From: Amorphophallus konjac
Lineage: Eukaryota > Streptophyta > Magnoliopsida > Alismatales > Araceae
Assembly (NCBI GenBank): GCA_022559845.1
Contig: JAHNEJ010002202.1
Span: forward strand, 124,001 to 188,000
Direction: 5' to 3'
DNA: 64,000 nt
Shown: piece after piece, positions 45,484 to 57,020 of the stretch
Position numbering within the stretch: position 1 is the stretch's first letter
How the letters are laid out: each line of letters begins with the position of its first letter
Program-made: the position numbers and the translations under genes
Notes under the pieces: model-generated
What the model saw: the letters and a program-made list of their open reading frames with translations, nothing else
The model's database searches: none
What the model was told of the DNA's origin: nothing

Positions 45484-47057
45484 TGATTATTGGCTCCACG
45501 GAGTCCGCTTGTAGCCCGTTTCAGACCCATTTGAGTCTTGGGTCGTCCATTTGAGTCTGAGTCTGCGCAGCTAGGCTTTTTATTAGCCGCATGAGGCCCA
45601 TTAGATGGACCCCTCGTTCACCCCCTCCCTGGCTAGACCCCCTTGAGTCTTGGCAGCCCAATACTTGGGCCGCCCCTCACTACTTGGGTCGCCCTCTTCC
45701 AGCCCACAACTGGGTCCAAGTGGGCATGATAGTCTTTTACCCCTGGAGTCATTAGGGTTAGGGTTTGGTCCAAACTCTATTTAAACACTTGTAGCCCTTG
45801 GATTAGGCAATCATGAAGATCAAATTTGAGTTCTACTGCAACAGCCGCCTTCCTTCTTCCTCTCCCAAGGGAGATAGCGCGGAGACGGGCAGCGGTGAGA
45901 CGCCCCACCACCAGCCAGCAGGGTGAGACACCCTACTCTCCACCACCTCCACCGCTCCAAACCATCTCCTTCCTCTTTGCTGTCGCCTGTCGCTCCCCCA
46001 CTTGTCTTCCTCACTGTTCACGTAGGGCCAGCACGCCCTGCCTTGCATGGTCGCCACTCTCCCCCTTAGCCCAAGGCTGAGCAACCAGCCCTCCCCGCAC
46101 ACTAAGGGCACCGCGCCTTCACCTCCTTCGGCACCAGCACGGAGGGACATGCCTACCAGGTCCTCATGCCACTGCCGGTGCCACCATGCTCGGGAGACAC
46201 CTACATTGTCCGCCCTCTCGCTGCTGCCAGTGCCCCTTGCAAGCGCAGGGTTATCCTGGCCCAAGGCAAGCTGCCCTGCCTCTTGCACCAGATCCCCTTC
46301 AGCCTGTGCCCGCCCCGCACCAGCACCTTCCTCAATCAAGGCTGATCGGGCCAGCACCGCTTCCATGCCACATCATCGACTCGGATCTGCTCCATCCCCC
46401 CCACCCCAAGCCATCTGAGCAAACCTGCGCACGCTCCAACCAGCAATCGCATCTCTATCTGAGGCTTCCCCGAGTGCTGCCCGTCAACCCATCCTCTCAG
46501 TCCCAGATCATGCTTCTAGTCTATTACCTCCCTGCGTGGACTGGGCATCGATCTGAATTATGTAAACTTTATTTTATACTCTGTTGTATCGAGACTACGA
46601 TGGTCAACCGGGGTTCTTCCCCACGCACTAAACGTGGAGGTACGTGCTCCATCCTTCCTGTGGCATTATGCTTGTTCTGTATACTTTCATGTTTGCCGTT
46701 GTTGTGTGTGTGGATAGGATCCTAGCCCGATTTGTTAAATCACCGCTGTTGTGAGCAAGAGAACCCAATCCCGTAGGCTCCCGTCGAGCTACGAACGTGA
46801 GCTAGACTATCCTTGACGTTGGCAGTTCCTCAACTGCCCAGATCTGCACGTTTTCTTCGTCGGGGACGACGATGAGGCCGTACTTCTTGATTAGGGTCGT
46901 GTCATCCTTGAGGGTTCTCACTGGAGTCGCACCTCTGGCTACTCTTTTTAGCATGCCTTGCTGGCCACGTCGTCATATCAAGTTAGGGAGTCCCTTACAT
47001 TGCATTATCTTGAGTCGCAGTGTCCGATCCCCCTTGTCCCCACGTTGTCCCACATCA
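45484..47057 (+). repeat. 5' LTR of the deleted Gypsy-like element (1574 bp)
   Basis: Begins TGATTATTGGC and ends GTCCCACATCA. Contains TATTTAAA near 45778 as a possible TATA box and CT-rich sequence after it. Long open frames on both strands are shadows. Confidence 0.88.
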
Positions 47058-47062
47058 ATTCC

Positions 47063-47074
47063 TAGTATCAGAGC
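47063..47074 (+). other. Primer-binding site, one mismatch (iMet tRNA)
   Basis: TAGTATCAGAGC, five bases after the LTR end; it differs from TGGTATCAGAGC at one position (G to A). Confidence 0.8.
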
Positions 47075-47149
47075 TTTAGATTAGCTGTCTAGGGCAGTCG
47101 CATGAGCTGCTAGCATTTTGTCCTCCCATCTGCATTTTGCATTGTTGCA

Positions 47150-47857
47150 TGACCACTCGTAAGAGAACCAAGTGCTTGCCACCTGCACCCATGGCTGATC
47201 CCCGCGCCCAAGGCCCCGAGGACCCTTCCCTGGTCGAAATTATGCAGACCCTTATGGATAGGATGGGCGAGTTAGATCTGCACACACAGGAGCATCTTGG
47301 CCGTGTCGAGGGTAGGTTGAAAGCGTTGGAGGATAGGATATATGTATCTGACCGGTCTGTCCAAGGTCTAGTTGGGCATGTCGCCACCCTTGAGAGGGCA
47401 CCTAGGTGGGAACCAAGGGGCAACGGATGACCATTCTGAGCCGTTGCAGCAGCCCATAGCGCCTAGGGCTCGAAGGGCTGAGGATCTGAGACTTAGAGCT
47501 CAGGAATTAGATGATGTTGTGTCGGAAGATGAGTTGGATGGTTATAGGAGAGTCGCGATTCCCCGTCATGCTTCAAGGCCTGACATTAGGCGTGGACATG
47601 ACTATGAACGTGAGCCGAGGCAGTTCCGTGATTATGATGATGATGACCACGTTCTTCGGAACGTGCAGGCGGGTGCCTCCAATTCTGATGGGTCTTTAGA
47701 ACCCAAGGATTATCTTGAATGGGAGGCTGGCATGGATCGTTATTTTGAGTGGTATGATATGTCCGACCACCGGTGAGTCCGCTTCGCCAAAATGAAGCTG
47801 TTAGGGCAAGCTCAAAGATATTGGATGAACGTTGAGAGCTTGCTCATGCAGTGGCAT
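47150..47857 (+). pseudogene. gag: Gag N-terminal remnant (Gypsy-type)
   Basis: Starts MTTRKRTKCLPPAP at 47150; a helical stretch (MQTLMDRMGELDLHTQEHLG) follows. The frame shifts near 47420 and continues with LRAQELDDVVSEDELDGYRR and the capsid start EPKDYLEWEAGMDRYFEWYD. A TGA at 47774-47776 follows SDHR, where relatives usually have Arg (CGA to TGA). The open part then reads VRFAKMKLLGQAQRYWMNVE and ends at the LTR at 47858. It is a dead fragment. Confidence 0.8.
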
Positions 47858-49408
47858 TGATTATTCGGTCAACGGAGTCTGTTTGTAGGCCGTTTGAGGC
47901 CCATTTGAGTCTTGGGTCGTCCATTTGAGTCTGAGTCTGCACAGCTAGGCTTTTTATTAGCCGCATGAGGCCCATTAGATGGACCTAGACCCCCTTGAGT
48001 CTTGGCAGCCCAATACTTGGGCCGCCCCTCACTGCTTGGGTCGCCCTCTTCTAGCCCACGGCTGGGTCCAAGTGGGCAGGATAGTCTTTTACCCCTTGGA
48101 GTCACTAGGGTTAGGGTTTGGTCTAAACTCTATTTAGACACTTGCAGCCCTTGGATTAGACAATGATGAAAATCAAATTTGAGTTCTACTGTAGCAGCCG
48201 CCTTCCTTCTTCCTCCCCCAAGGGAGATAGCGCTTGAGACGGGCAGGGGTGAGACGCCCCGCCACCAACCAGCGGGGTGAGACGCCCTACTCTCCACTAC
48301 CTCCACCGCTCCAGACCACCACCTACCTCCTTGTTGCCGCATGTCGCTCCCCCACTTGTATTCCTCGCTGTCCACGTAGGCCCAGCACGCCCTGCCTTGC
48401 CTGGTCGCCCCTCTCCGCCTTAGCCCAGGGCTGAGCAACTAGCCCTCCCCGCACGCCAAGGGCAGCTCGCCTTCACCTGCTTCGGCACCAGCAAAGAGGG
48501 ACATGCCTACCAGGTCCTCCTCATGCCACTGTCGGTGCCACCATGCCCGAGAGACGCCTACTAGGCCCGCCCTCTCGCTGCAGCCAGCGCCCCTCGCACG
48601 CCCAGGGTTACCCTGGCCCAAGGCAAGTTGCCCTGCCTCTTGCACCGGATCGCCTTCAGCCTGTGCCAACCCCGCACCAACGCCTTCCTCGATCCAAGGC
48701 TGATCAGGCCAACACCGCTTCCACACCACGTCATCGACTCAGATCTGCTCCATCCTCCCCACCCCAAGCCATCTGAGTAGACCTACACACGTTCCAACCA
48801 GCAACTGCATCTCTGTCCGAGGCTTCCCCGAGTGCTACCCTTCAACTCGTCCTCTCAGTCTCGGATTGTGCTTGTAGCCTATTACCTCCCTACGTGGAGT
48901 GGGTATCGATCTAAAATTTGTAAACTTTATTTTATATTCTGTTGTTCCGGGACTGCGAGGGTCGGCTGGGGTTCTTCCCCACGCACTAAGCGTGGAGGTA
49001 TGTGCTCCATCCTTCCTGTGACATTATGCTTGTTCCGTATATGTTCATAGTTGTCGCTGCTCTGTGTGTGGATAGGATCCTAGCCCAATCTGTTAAATCT
49101 CCGCTATTGTAAGCAAGAGAACCCAATCCCGTAGGCTCCCTACGAGCGTGAGCTAGACTATCCTTGGCGCTGGCAGTTCCTCAACTGCCCGGATCTGCAC
49201 GTTTCCCTCCCCGGGGACGACCGTGAGGCCGTACTTCTTGATTAGGGTCGTGTCATCCTTGAGGGTTCTCACTGGAGTCGCACCTCTGGCTACTCTTTTT
49301 AGCATGCCTTGCTGGCCACGTCGTCATATCAAGTTAGGGAGTCCCTTACATTGCATTGTCTTGAGTCGCAGTGTCCGATCCCCCTTGTCCCCACGTCGTC
49401 CCACATCA
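47858..49408 (+). repeat. 3' LTR of the deleted Gypsy-like element (1551 bp)
   Basis: Partner of 45484-47057. Many substitutions and several small indels separate the two copies (for example 27 bp missing near 47985), so it is older than the Sirevirus insertion. Confidence 0.88.
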
Positions 49409-50626
49409 CGTGGCCAAGTAAGTGATGTCTGGAAAACCATGAGGGTTCCAGCCTTCTCGCGATGCATATAGATGACGATGGTGACGACCCAAATTGATCT
49501 CCAATTGATCATAGTGGTCTGGCAGGGCACCATCTTGAGCAAACCCCACATAGAAACAGAAAGGACCGTTGTAGAAGTGACGAATCCAATGGATTAATGT
49601 CACAAGATTCGCCTGAGTGGATTTATCCTTACCCGCTCTAGCCAAGTCTCTCCAGACTTTTATCAGATACTGTTAGCTGAAACGGATCTCGTACTGGCCT
49701 ACCTTGACAGTCCTGTTCCGATGAAGTTCATCCAGTTCTTCATACATATGGCCGGCGATGGGGAGTCCAAAAATCCGATGGAAAGACCACAAATCTAACG
49801 TGGTCTCCCCCTCCGCAGTGACGAAAGTGTTCCACCTGCAATTGAATCTCTCTATCAACACCTGCAGCAGTCCTATATTTTGTGGGTACTGGTACAAGGC
49901 GGCCGTTATGACGTGCTTGATCCCTACTACCTCTAGCGGCACTCGGTAATAATGAAGAATACCCGATAACCACTCCGTGGCCCCTTGATGATAGCAGTGT
50001 GAAGGAATCACCGCCCACCTGTCATACCAACTTGCCACGCTTAACCGAAGAATCTCGTCTAGCATACATAACGGGTCATAATTGTCTTTCACATACTCCC
50101 AACGGAGGGTGCCAATGCCATCCCAGGTACATGCTCGTTAGAAGCTCGGTGGTGACCATGTAAATCGCAACTAGCCGGAAATGAGGACATAACTCGGATG
50201 CGAAAATCTTCGTACTGTGCAAAGAAACCCAAGAACTCAACGTCTTAAAACTCTAAAGGGCGCTTGAAGCCCACCGGGAAGCTAGATAAGAGAAGGTGCA
50301 AGTTCCAAGGAAGTTGTGCCGGTCACGCAAGATAGCGATCTCTACGCATCAGCGTTCACTCGGCACGAGGGGTTCATTGTCTTCAATCCCCATCGACACG
50401 AAATTTTGTGAGAAGGCACAAAGGTGCCGATCTAGGGGGAAGTGACGAGCGTAAGATCTGGAGCAATCATATTCCCAAACTTTGTCGGCATGCCTAATTC
50501 GGTTAAGTTATACCGTCCCTCACCCTCCCCGGCCTCAGGCACCACTCCTTTTGTAATCCAATGGTGTCGTCGGTCCATAGAGCTGAAGATCTCCAACGTC
50601 ATTGTTGCAAGGGAAAAGGGAGGCAT
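49409..50626 (-). pseudogene. Second PMD copy, 5' part
   Basis: A decayed frame from about 50626 (MTLEIFSSMDRRHHWITKGV) to the LTR junction. The clearest part is 50092-49673: PLCMLDEILRLSVASWYDRW, then VTAEGETTLDLWSFHRIFGL and PIAGHMYEELDEL, the PMD signature seen at 6790-6690 in copy one. After a stop at 49673 the frame continues DLARAGKDKSTQANLVTL and ends at 49409, where the inserted element begins. A hairpin box in the same orientation lies 0.8 kb upstream (51316-51396). Confidence 0.75.
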
Positions 50627-51315
50627 GAACCGTCCCGTATGGTGTATAATAGGGGCTCTCTGAGTCTCTTGTCGGGATGTCTTCGGGGCCCGACGATCAC
50701 TCCCAGAATGAAGACTGCATTAACTATAGGAGGGAAAAGTTAGAGGGACGGCTAATAGGACACGAGCCGTCTGTCGTCATCATTGCTTCCGACCGACATC
50801 CCGTGGGGTATATTTGTTGGTGATATAAAATTTATTGATATTTTTATGATGAGGATAGATACTCACACAAATTGATAATATTTTGAATAAAAATTGTCAA
50901 TATCCAGTCAACCAGTGAATTCAGACAAAAAGCAAAAATCCAGAAGCAGAAAAGTGTGAACAGTGAGAAGGATTAAGAGAGAGAGCCCCTCTTATAGTGG
51001 CGTGGGTGCCACCTGGTGCAAATGGGGCACTCGCCGCCCCTAGGTGGTCAGGGTGGGGCCGGCCAACGCCCCTACCTTGACCTACTCCCAAAACGAGCGC
51101 CCCCCCACCCAGACCAAAACCCAAAATGAGCGCCCCCTACCCAAACTAAAATCCATTCTGAGTGCCTCCCTACTTGGATCATGTTGAACTCGCGGAAATA
51201 AATGAATAAATAAATAGGTAAATAAATATTTAAATAATTCTCCTTTCGATAAGAAGATGTAGATTTGTAGCTATTTTGGTGGTGGGTATGTTATTATTTC
51301 CGCAAATTCAGGTTT
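50627..51315. other. Upstream region of the second PMD copy
   Basis: Contains two or three units of GAGCGCCCCC...ACCCAGACCAAAA (51090-51170), similar to 55290-55400, and AT-rich sequence. No gene. Confidence 0.35.
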
Positions 51316-51396
51316 ATCAGATGATTAGGGATCGGGTACTTGACAATTTCCCACCGACAGCAGTCGGTGTTTGTTTACGTCGGTACGAGTCCGAAT
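51316..51396 (-). repeat. Hairpin box, copy D
   Basis: CACCGAC-AGCA-GTCGGTG (51352-51369), a perfect 7-bp stem at the same place as in copies A and B. Both arms differ from A/B at the paired position (T-A there, C-G here). Flanks are shared. Confidence 0.8.
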
Positions 51397-52494
51397 ATCC
51401 TTGATTAAATGTCAAGGAAAATCTATTGTTTACAAAAAGTTTACTGTGATGCTGAAGGCATTGCCCTGAGCACTAAGTCGTGCGAGGCGGCGCCAAGTAT
51501 TGAAAATGTTTCAGGAAGGACTACGGGCTTGACCGACGTCATTATGAGGACCGAGATGGATCCTCAAATTCGTAATCTCAAGGCTTGAGACCTCTATGTG
51601 TTGGCCATTCGACTGTTATGAGGTTAAGCGAGACTTGAAACTTCAGACTTATCTTCGCATGATGCGAAAGTCTAGTGTTTCACGGCTCAAACATTCACAG
51701 GATTTTGTAAAGTCGTGCTCACATGGCCACTACTATATTTCATAAAATGTTATAAAGTGCATAGGATATCACAAGTACATTTCATGGGTACAGACTTGTC
51801 GACAAGTTTTTTTTAATGATTGCATATGATCTTTCATCCATAGGCAATCAAGATTTTGGTCGTACATGACCCTTTGCTCACAGGCAATCAGGGCAATTTC
51901 AGCCTTGTCGTGGGTGTTTCTATGATTTCCCCCTTTTGGTAGTATTTCTGCAATTTTCTTGTCATAAAGGGTATTTATGTAATTTGTCCAGACCAAAGAG
52001 ATTTTGGTGACTTTCTAGACTGAACAGGGATTTTTTGGGGGATAATTTTGGTATTAGGGGCAAGTCCCTCATTGGGGAAGACCCGCTGACCACAGACTCT
52101 CGGGTGATTGCTTCCCTTTCTTAAGCTCTCACGACTCGGGGCCCAGCTTAGCATGTCTACCAGTGCGACGACGGGGATCGAAGAAATTTTTTTTTACAAT
52201 CTCTCTCCAAGGAGTGGCGCAACCCGATGTTCAAAGACAATTGAGGCTTTGATTATACAGAACCCTTTCCTCTAAGGCAATCAGGGTTTCCCTGTATAGG
52301 GAATTTTCTCTAGATTACACAATTAACAAAAAGGATTGCGATGCACATGGGGTTTGTAGTATACCTTCACAACACAATCACAGTTGCCACACGAGCACAA
52401 AACCCAGGGAGATGGGGAAACACAAGCACCAAATACTCTTATCTTTGTCTGCGCTCTTCTCTTCCTTTTTTTTCTCAATGGACCTCACTAGGGG
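51397..52494 (-). other. LTR/leader-like sequence between TATA box and hairpin box
   Basis: No reliable coding. Distance and order (TATA, about 1.1 kb, box) copy the arrangement at 41608-42603 and 43608-44746. Confidence 0.4.
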
Positions 52495-52502
52495 TATTTA
52501 TA
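52495..52502 (-). promoter_or_regulatory. LTR-like TATA box
   Basis: TATAAATA on the - strand, with the GACCCGGGGCAAA array 60-290 bp upstream on that strand. Confidence 0.5.
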
Positions 52503-52559
52503 GAGTCTCGAAGCACTCTGGCAGTTACACCCCTCGTCCGGGCCAAAACATAGGATTTT

Positions 52560-52790
52560 CAGAGTGGATCCGAGACTAACACCCATGTTAGGAGGGTGGA
52601 CCCGGGGCAAATCCCCTCACTTGGGGTTGGAACCGGGGCAAAAGGCTCCCTTGTCGGTGGACTCGGGGCAAACCCACCCAAAGGAGGGTGGACTCGGGGT
52701 AAAACCCCCCCTTTGGGAGGTGAACCCGGGGCAAACCCCAAAAAAGGTTGGACCCGGGGTAAAACCCCCCAAAAGTGGGGTGGAAAAAAC
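52560..52790. repeat. GTGGACCCGGGGCAAAC array 1
   Basis: About nine imperfect units of 25-30 bp. Related arrays are at 53455-53690 and 54840-55010. The open frames rich in G/P across them are composition artefacts. Confidence 0.9.
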
Positions 52791-52859
52791 TCTACTACCC
52801 TTAATATTCCATATTGGGCCAATCTTCCCCTTGATGAAAGAGCTGTAATTAGGGTGGTT

Positions 52860-53280
52860 ATTGCTGCCGCCAATAATCCCGTTTGCTGCTGATGCAGCAT
52901 TTATGTGCTGCTGCTACACTGTTACTGTCATTGCAGCTGTTGTCATTGTTGTGCTGCAATTAATTTTGTCATGCTGTTGTTGCAGCTATTGTCATTAAAT
53001 TGTTGTTTGCAATTGGGCTGATGTTGTAGCTGTTCTTCTTAGCTGTGGATGTCGCTATTGTGTTGTTGTTGCTGCTATTCTTGTACTGCTGTTGCTGCTA
53101 CCAGGTTGTTGTGCAGCTATCAAATAGGCTTGCTGCTGTTGCAACAGTTATGTGCTGCTGTTGCTACCATTATTGCATTGCTGCTGTTGCGACAGAGCTG
53201 CTGCTGCCAGTGCTGTTACACTTACTGTGTGCTACCGTTGGCTGCTGCGAGTTACACCTGCGGCTAACTTTGGTTTTGTG
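52860..53280. repeat. CTG/TTG-rich imperfect triplet region 1
   Basis: Dense GCTGCTGTTGC-like phrases; open frames of poly-Leu/Cys type are artefacts. Confidence 0.8.
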
Positions 53281-53454
53281 GTTGTTTTACTTATCACCAT
53301 CATTCACCAATGCCATATACATGCACTGAAGACTACTAGAAAATGATTTTTGACCTTGGTGCATTGCATGCTAGCTAAGATAGAATCCCCATTTAAGGCT
53401 AAATCAGCCTATTAAATCTTAATCAGGCCCCCAAAAACTCTTTGATTTAGCGTA

Positions 53455-53690
53455 TAGGGTGGACCCGGGCCAAAAACACCCCCTTGGGGGGTGGACTCGG
53501 GGCAAACCTCCCAAAAGGGAGTGGACCCAGGGCAAAAAACCCCCTTTGGGGGTGGACCCGGGGCAAACCCACCCAAAGGGAGGGTGGACCCTGGGCAAAC
53601 CCCCCAGGAGGGGTGGACCCGGGGCAACCCCCCCCCCCCCTTGGGGGTAGACCCGGGGCAAACCCCCCTCAATGGGGTAGATGCGGGTTA
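53455..53690. repeat. GTGGACCCGGGGCAAAC array 2
   Basis: About eight units, including a C-run at 53629-53640. Followed by TTGGGTTAATTTCCCCTTGAT, which matches the end of array 1 (near 52815), so array plus triplet region was duplicated about 890 bp apart. Confidence 0.9.
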
Positions 53691-53739
53691 TTTCGACCCT
53701 TCATGCCCCAAATTGGGTTAATTTCCCCTTGATTAAAGG

Positions 53740-54160
53740 GTCGGGATTGCTGCTACCCACTTGTTTTGGCTACTGGTATTGCTTCTGTGGGCTGCTCCAG
53801 TGCCACTTCTGTGAGCTGCTACTACTACTGTTTACTTGTATTAACTGCTGCCTTCAAACGGTTGCTACTGTTAATCTTGTTTGCTGCTACTACAGCTGTT
53901 GTTACTATGCTCATTGCAGTTGTTGCAATTCTGTTTGGTGATGTTGCAGCAGCTTTTATGCTGACTGTGCTGCTGTTGCAGCCATTGTTTTCTTGCTGCC
54001 ATTGCCAGCTGTTGTCCCTGCTGTGCTGTTTGTGATACTGCTATTGCCATTGGGCTGTGATTTCAGTAACAAAGTTGCTGCTTTTAAGTGTGGCTGCCAT
54101 TAAATGATGCTACTGCTGCTATGCTGCGGAGCTGCTGCTGCAGCCACACACGTGGTTAAA
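53740..54160. repeat. CTG/TTG-rich imperfect triplet region 2
   Basis: The duplicate partner of 52860-53280. Confidence 0.8.
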
Positions 54161-54374
54161 TAACCACACTAGCAAGGGAACTTAATAAGGATTTTCGCCC
54201 TTGGGTTGCTACAGCTGCATACTGAGCTGCCATTATTATGCTGCTAGTGCTGCAGCTAAATGGAGGGATATGAGTTTTGCTTGAGAAGTGACAAAAACAT
54301 CTCCGTGTCTTCATGAACAGAATAGCAGTGACATATATTGCACAGCAGAGGCCTTCTAGACAACAGAATATTAT

Positions 54375-54790
54375 TTACTTCAACATCACTCTGTCCCTTT
54401 GAATACTGAAGGTTGCCAGCATAGGGCCCAGTACTTTGTTAGGATTTGCAACTTGTTTGTGCAGAGTTATCAAATCATCTTCTTTTGTCTTGATTTCACT
54501 CCTTGATATCCATTCAAATAAGGATCCCAAATATTCATCTAGTAGATCTTTACCATCCTTAATGATTGCTCTGCATAAAATCCTCAGGCTACATCTTGTT
54601 CCAAACCATGACACTGGGGGCAATCATTGTTAAGCATAACAATAAAATATGCAGGGGCATATGCTGTATCTGCACTAAAAGCCTTTGGATTGCACTTTGC
54701 AATAGTGTTCAACAGATTTCTACATGACACAGTCAGTCTCCTGTGCTTCCCCGGGCAATAGAAAGTCTTGTAAAAGCCTTGACTACTTCA
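54375..54790 (-). pseudogene. Unidentified gene fragment (not transposon-like)
   Basis: On the - strand, balanced codon and amino-acid composition appears in three overlapping frames: MGFDEVVKAFTRLSIARG (from about 54802), then LTVSCRNLLNTIAKCNPKAF and YFIVMLNNDCPQCHGLEQDV, then LRILCRAIIKDGKDLLDEYL and SLFEWISRSEIKTKEDDLIT to a stop at 54375. Read together it looks like one exon of a helical-repeat protein with two frameshifts. I do not recognise the family. It stands between GC-rich LTR arrays, so it was probably captured by an element, or is a host-gene relic. Confidence 0.5.
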
Positions 54791-54839
54791 TCAAACCCCA
54801 TCCCTTGTTTTTGCCTTCCCTTTTTTAAACACCATGGCT

Positions 54840-55010
54840 AATGGGGTGGACCCGGGGCAGATAAAGGCCCCCCCTTTCTGCAATTTTTTTTTGTCTACTA
54901 ATGGAGTGAACCCGGGGCAGAAATACTCCCTTGGGGAGTTGGAACCGGGGCAAACCCCCAAAAGGGGGTGTGGACCCGGGGTAAACCCCAAGGGAGCGGT
55001 GGACCCGGTC
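54840..55010. repeat. GTGGACCCGGGGCAAAC array 3
   Basis: Five or six units, the first two separated by about 60 bp. Confidence 0.85.
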
Positions 55011-55259
55011 CTACACCCTTCAAATAGGTGAAAAAGTGATGGATTATACTATAAATAACCTCTCTTCTGTTCATTTTTCACGTGAGGAGAAAGAAATTGA
55101 CATTTCCCACGTGTGTGGTGGTTTAGTGATTTTGTTGTAGGTGGGGAATTTTTATATCCATGAATTTTCCTTCCTAACTCATTTCACTCACTATGTGTTG
55201 TGGAATTTAACCGCTTGTGGATGTCTTTTCCTTTACATACTTTGAGTTGACAAATTGGC

Positions 55260-55480
55260 TCAACAGACCATCTCCCATTTTGTGCACCTACTTGGACCAT
55301 CTCCCATTTTGAGCGCCCCTACTTGGACCATCTCTCACTTTGAGCGCCCCCTACCCAGACCAAAGCCCAGTTAGAGCGTCACCCCCACCTGAACCCATCT
55401 AGCATTTGAGCGCCACTTCCCACTTGGACCATTTGCCTTTCTGAGCTTCACCAACTTACACCCAATGCCAATTCGAACGC
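55260..55480. repeat. Array of ACCATCTCCCATTTTGAGCGCCCC units
   Basis: Five imperfect units of about 35 bp upstream of a TATA box; related to 51090-51170. Confidence 0.75.
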
Positions 55481-55644
55481 TAGCGCTCCATACTACCAGT
55501 TGGGCCAATGAAGGGTGCTCAGCGCCTCTACCCTGACGAACTTGGGGCTGAGATAGATGCAAGTTGGACCTAGTGGCATCGCCCAACACCCCTAGTTGGT
55601 CTTAATGGCTCCTTCTACCACGCCCAACCCCCTTACCCTGCGTC

Positions 55645-55652
55645 TATAAATA
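55645..55652 (+). promoter_or_regulatory. LTR-like TATA box
   Basis: TATAAATA, 165 bp after the array; box copy C lies 1.4 kb further. Confidence 0.5.
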
Positions 55653-57020
55653 TAGGGGTGGGCAACCACAACCAACGGACCAATGAGCACTCAGCCGAAG
55701 GAGCACCAATTTGAGATCTCTGATTTGTCTATGTATTTCGTGGGTATATTGCTCCTGTCTCATTGCTGCGGCTGACGATTATATTTATTTTGTAATAAAA
55801 AGGGATTCTACCTTGGAGTGCTGCCTGTTGCATTTTAATATTTCTTCGTGAGAAACGACCATCTGCCTCGGCTCCAACCAGTCTTATTTTTTATGAGAAA
55901 AGACTGTCCGACTCTCGGCTCCAACCAATCTTAGTTAATTTGTACGATTCTCACTATCCGATTCTTGGCTCCAGCCAATCTTAGTCTTACTGTCTGATTC
56001 TCGATTCCAACCAATCTCAATCAGCTTAATTTGACTCTAGCCAATTCTAACTTTGGTAATTAGCCTTCATCATCTTGATCTGTGTAATTAATCTCTCCAG
56101 TGTATCGCTCGATCACCTAGTTTACATCCAGTCATTTCGGTTGGCCCAGTCTACATCCAGTTGATTCAACTATCCCAGGTCACACAATTGTCTTCATGCA
56201 TTCAGTTGTCCTAGTTTATTCAGTTGTATCCCTTCCAATTTGATTGGTCGCCCCAGTTGGTCAACCTCGGTTGGTCAACTACTCTAGTGACCCAATTGTT
56301 CCATGGTAACCCAACATTTAACCATGATCTGGGCTATAATTTCCTGATGTTTACTTCATCCCAGTAACCTCAATCATTGACTTTTACCCAGTTTTGCTTC
56401 AGGTCAATTATGATCTAGATGCCCTTTATCCTCCAAATGCCAGTTTTGCTCTGGATCAGTTACACCCCGACTGCTCCTCTTACGGTTGTGGTCGTGCCAC
56501 CTCCCCTCTGCATGCCTTGGCTAGGGTATTGTGCCGTGTCCCACCACGTGGGCATATCTGTTGTTCCAGCATCCGGCACTCCGTGCATGTAACCATCACT
56601 ACATGTGGATGCATCAAGGGACTCCCAATCACTCATCTCGAGTGAAGTCTCAAATAAAACTCATGGAAAGCCAATTCAACACCAGCCATGCTGCATTCGG
56701 GGGTAGTACTCCCCGAATTTATCCCCACTCGGTAGAAATATTTTATATAGTCAAGTCTTTCTAAAGCAATGACCAAGGAATCGTCATTCTCGACGGACTT
56801 GTCCCGTGGCTTGCATATATAATAAGAAAAGCCCATGTATCTCTATAAATGCCTTTTATGGCTTTTTATCAATGAAATGTGGATGATTCTGGGTATCTTG
56901 TTCTCACTTTCATGATACTGATGTCGTTTTATCAGTGTGGATACAACTCCTCCCCGTGTGCCATGGCTCTTACGTTGCTTCATCCCCCTTTACTGATGAA
57001 ATAACCAAGAAGTTCAGATT
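55653..57020 (+). other. LTR/leader-like sequence
   Basis: Contains four to five imperfect units of about 50 bp around CTCGGCTCCAACCAATCTTAG (55865-56040) and CAGTTG-rich text (56130-56260). No gene. Confidence 0.4.

Larger units (their letters stand above)
45484..49408 (+). mobile_element. Deleted Ty3/Gypsy-like element, gag remnant between two LTRs
   Basis: Two direct repeats (45484-47057 and 47858-49408) with TGATTATT...CCCACATCA ends enclose only 800 bp. The interior starts with a primer site and the first part of gag and then passes straight into the 3' LTR without a polypurine tract, so a deletion removed the rest of gag, pol and the tract. I find no matching 5-bp flanks (left GACAT, right CGTGG). 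The element lies antisense to the PMD gene it interrupts. Confidence 0.85.

Noticed and set aside
45833..46725. Frames of 123-179 codons inside the LTR
   Set aside because: They lie in a GC-rich LTR and are not preserved in the partner LTR at 47858-49408.
45479..49413. Target-site duplication for the gag-remnant element
   Set aside because: Flanks GACAT and CGTGG do not match; no convincing shift of the borders gives a match.
50986..50998. TATA box on the - strand upstream of the second PMD copy
   Set aside because: CTATAAGA is weak, and the nearby array has the same orientation as the one upstream of the + strand TATA at 55645, which conflicts.
53041..54035. Cys/Leu-rich small proteins
   Set aside because: Imperfect CTG/TTG repeats read in several frames.
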